This document shows positions 4,731-5,180 of a stretch of DNA of 5,180 nt, piece after piece (within the stretch, counting starts at the first letter, position 1; each line of letters opens with the position of its first letter). Under the pieces are notes generated by a model. That model ran no database searches. It had not been told where the DNA came from and saw only the letters and a list, made by a program, of their open reading frames with translations. The position numbers and the translations under genes are program-made. This DNA comes from Thermoplasmata archaeon (GTDB lineage: Archaea > Thermoplasmatota > Thermoplasmata > UBA184). The stretch spans positions 1 through 5,180 of the forward strand of contig JASHYV010000050.1 in NCBI GenBank assembly GCA_030064695.1. The letters run 5' to 3'.

Positions 4731-5180
4731 CTAGCGGAGGAAGTAGGTCCAACCCACATCGACGAGACCGGCGATCATACCCAGGCTCACGACCAGCATC
4801 AATCCGCTCGCCCGCCGTACCCAGTGGAGAACCTTCCTCACGTCGTCCGCGGTCGGAGGACGTGCTTCGGGGGCGACCACGTACGAGCCCCTCCGCTCCA
4901 GACGGACACCGAGAAGTCCGGCCGCCGTTCGGATCGTCGCGGCGACCGTTGCCTCGGGGTCTACACGTTCGAGGGTAGGCGGAACGTACCGGCGTCCCGC
5001 GACCGCACGCAAGAGTCCGCTCGACAGCCGGTCCGGCAGGAAGTTCACGGCGGAGTCGGCCCGGGCGGTCCACGATCCAAAGTACCTCCATCGCGGTTCG
5101 CGATGGCCCCACAGGGCGTCGAGAGAGTTGATGGCGCGGTAGGCGACGGCGCCCGGCAGGCCGAGCAGCGAGTAGGCCAG
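4731..5180 (-). CDS. cbiB: Adenosylcobinamide-phosphate synthase CbiB, C-terminal half (5' end cut off by window)
   Basis: CbiB is an integral membrane enzyme that amidates adenosylcobyric acid with aminopropanol (phosphate) to give cobinamide (phosphate). The frame is open at the window edge and 149 residues remain, about half the usual length of around 310. Early in the fragment, LPGAVAYRAINSLDALWGHR (8-27), YFGSWTARADSAVNFLPDRL (33-52) and later GVRLERRGSYVV (91-102) match the order of CbiB conserved blocks. A hydrophobic segment, GLMLVVSLGMIAGLVDVGW (about 126-144 of the fragment), fits the C-terminal transmembrane helix, just before the TAG stop. The stretch between NFLPDRL and GVRLERRG lacks the Asn-Ala-Gly-x-Pro-type motif that the family normally has; here it reads VDPEATVAATIRTAAG (73-88). 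The CobD-like gene follows 58 bp downstream, or overlaps if its longer start is used, so the pair is likely cotranscribed. Confidence 0.88.
   Translation of the reverse strand: MAYSLLGLPGAVAYRAINSLDALWGHREPRWRYFGSWTARADSAVNFLPDRLSSGLLRAVAGRRYVPPTLERVDPEATVAATIRTAAGLLGVRLERRGSYVVAPEARPPTADDVRKVLHWVRRASGLMLVVSLGMIAGLVDVGWTYFLR

Noticed and set aside
4673..4759. In-frame N-terminal extension of the CobD-like protein from ATG 4759
   Set aside because: Only about half of these 29 codons end in G or C, compared with most codons downstream, and part overlaps cbiB. The family HGG motif would sit unusually far from the start. The extension stays possible but is less likely than GTG 4672.
4570..5112. 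180-codon minus-strand open frame overlapping cbiB and the CobD-like gene
   Set aside because: It is out of frame with both; cbiB and CobD-like motifs occupy the other frames and this one is Arg/Gly-rich without a domain.

Overview
The window is almost entirely one compact cobamide (vitamin B12) gene cluster. It covers the late part of the pathway: making the lower ligand, attaching the aminopropanol linker, activating the nucleotide loop, final assembly, and corrinoid salvage. GC content is very high by eye, with strong G/C preference at third codon positions. I think the source is a high-GC, non-halophilic archaeon, perhaps a soil or sediment lineage known mainly from metagenomes. The reasons are: CobY in place of bacterial CobU; CbiZ, the archaeal cobinamide salvage amidohydrolase; no Shine-Dalgarno sequences before the starts; and two TATA-like cores sitting about 25-27 bp upstream of start codons, as expected for leaderless archaeal transcripts. 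The proteins are arginine-rich rather than strongly acidic, which argues against Halobacteria. The lineage is inferred, not proven.

Layout from left to right: bluB (minus strand, 3' end cut by the window) | 84-bp divergent spacer | cbiZ (plus), whose 3' end overlaps that of cobY by 125 bp | cobY and cobS (minus, order cobS-cobY, 7-bp gap) | roughly 75-bp divergent spacer | bacterial-type cobT (plus), 1 bp from the stop of a convergent CobD-like PLP enzyme gene | the CobD-like gene (minus), downstream of cbiB | cbiB (minus, 5' half cut by the window). There is no gene-free stretch longer than about 85-110 bp, and I saw no RNA gene, riboswitch, insertion sequence, CRISPR array or convincing terminator.

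How the genes fit together, from family knowledge: the CobD-like enzyme would make the amino-alcohol phosphate linker and CbiB would couple it to adenosylcobyric acid. CobY would transfer GMP from GTP to the resulting cobinamide phosphate. BluB would make 5,6-dimethylbenzimidazole from reduced FMN, and CobT would convert it to alpha-ribazole phosphate. CobS, in the membrane, would join the two halves. CbiZ would cut salvaged cobinamide back to cobyric acid so that CbiB can reuse it, which suits an organism whose CobY has no cobinamide kinase activity. The dephosphorylating enzyme is not in the window.

The points most worth a second look are: (1) a bacterial-style BluB/CobT lower-ligand pair embedded among archaeal-style CobY and CbiZ; (2) the linker pair CobD-like plus CbiB both departing from conserved motifs, namely Pro where the family has a PLP-phosphate-binding Arg, and loss of the CbiB Asn-Ala-Gly-type motif; and (3) the mutual 3' read-through of cbiZ and cobY into each other. 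I did not find evidence for a wholly new system.
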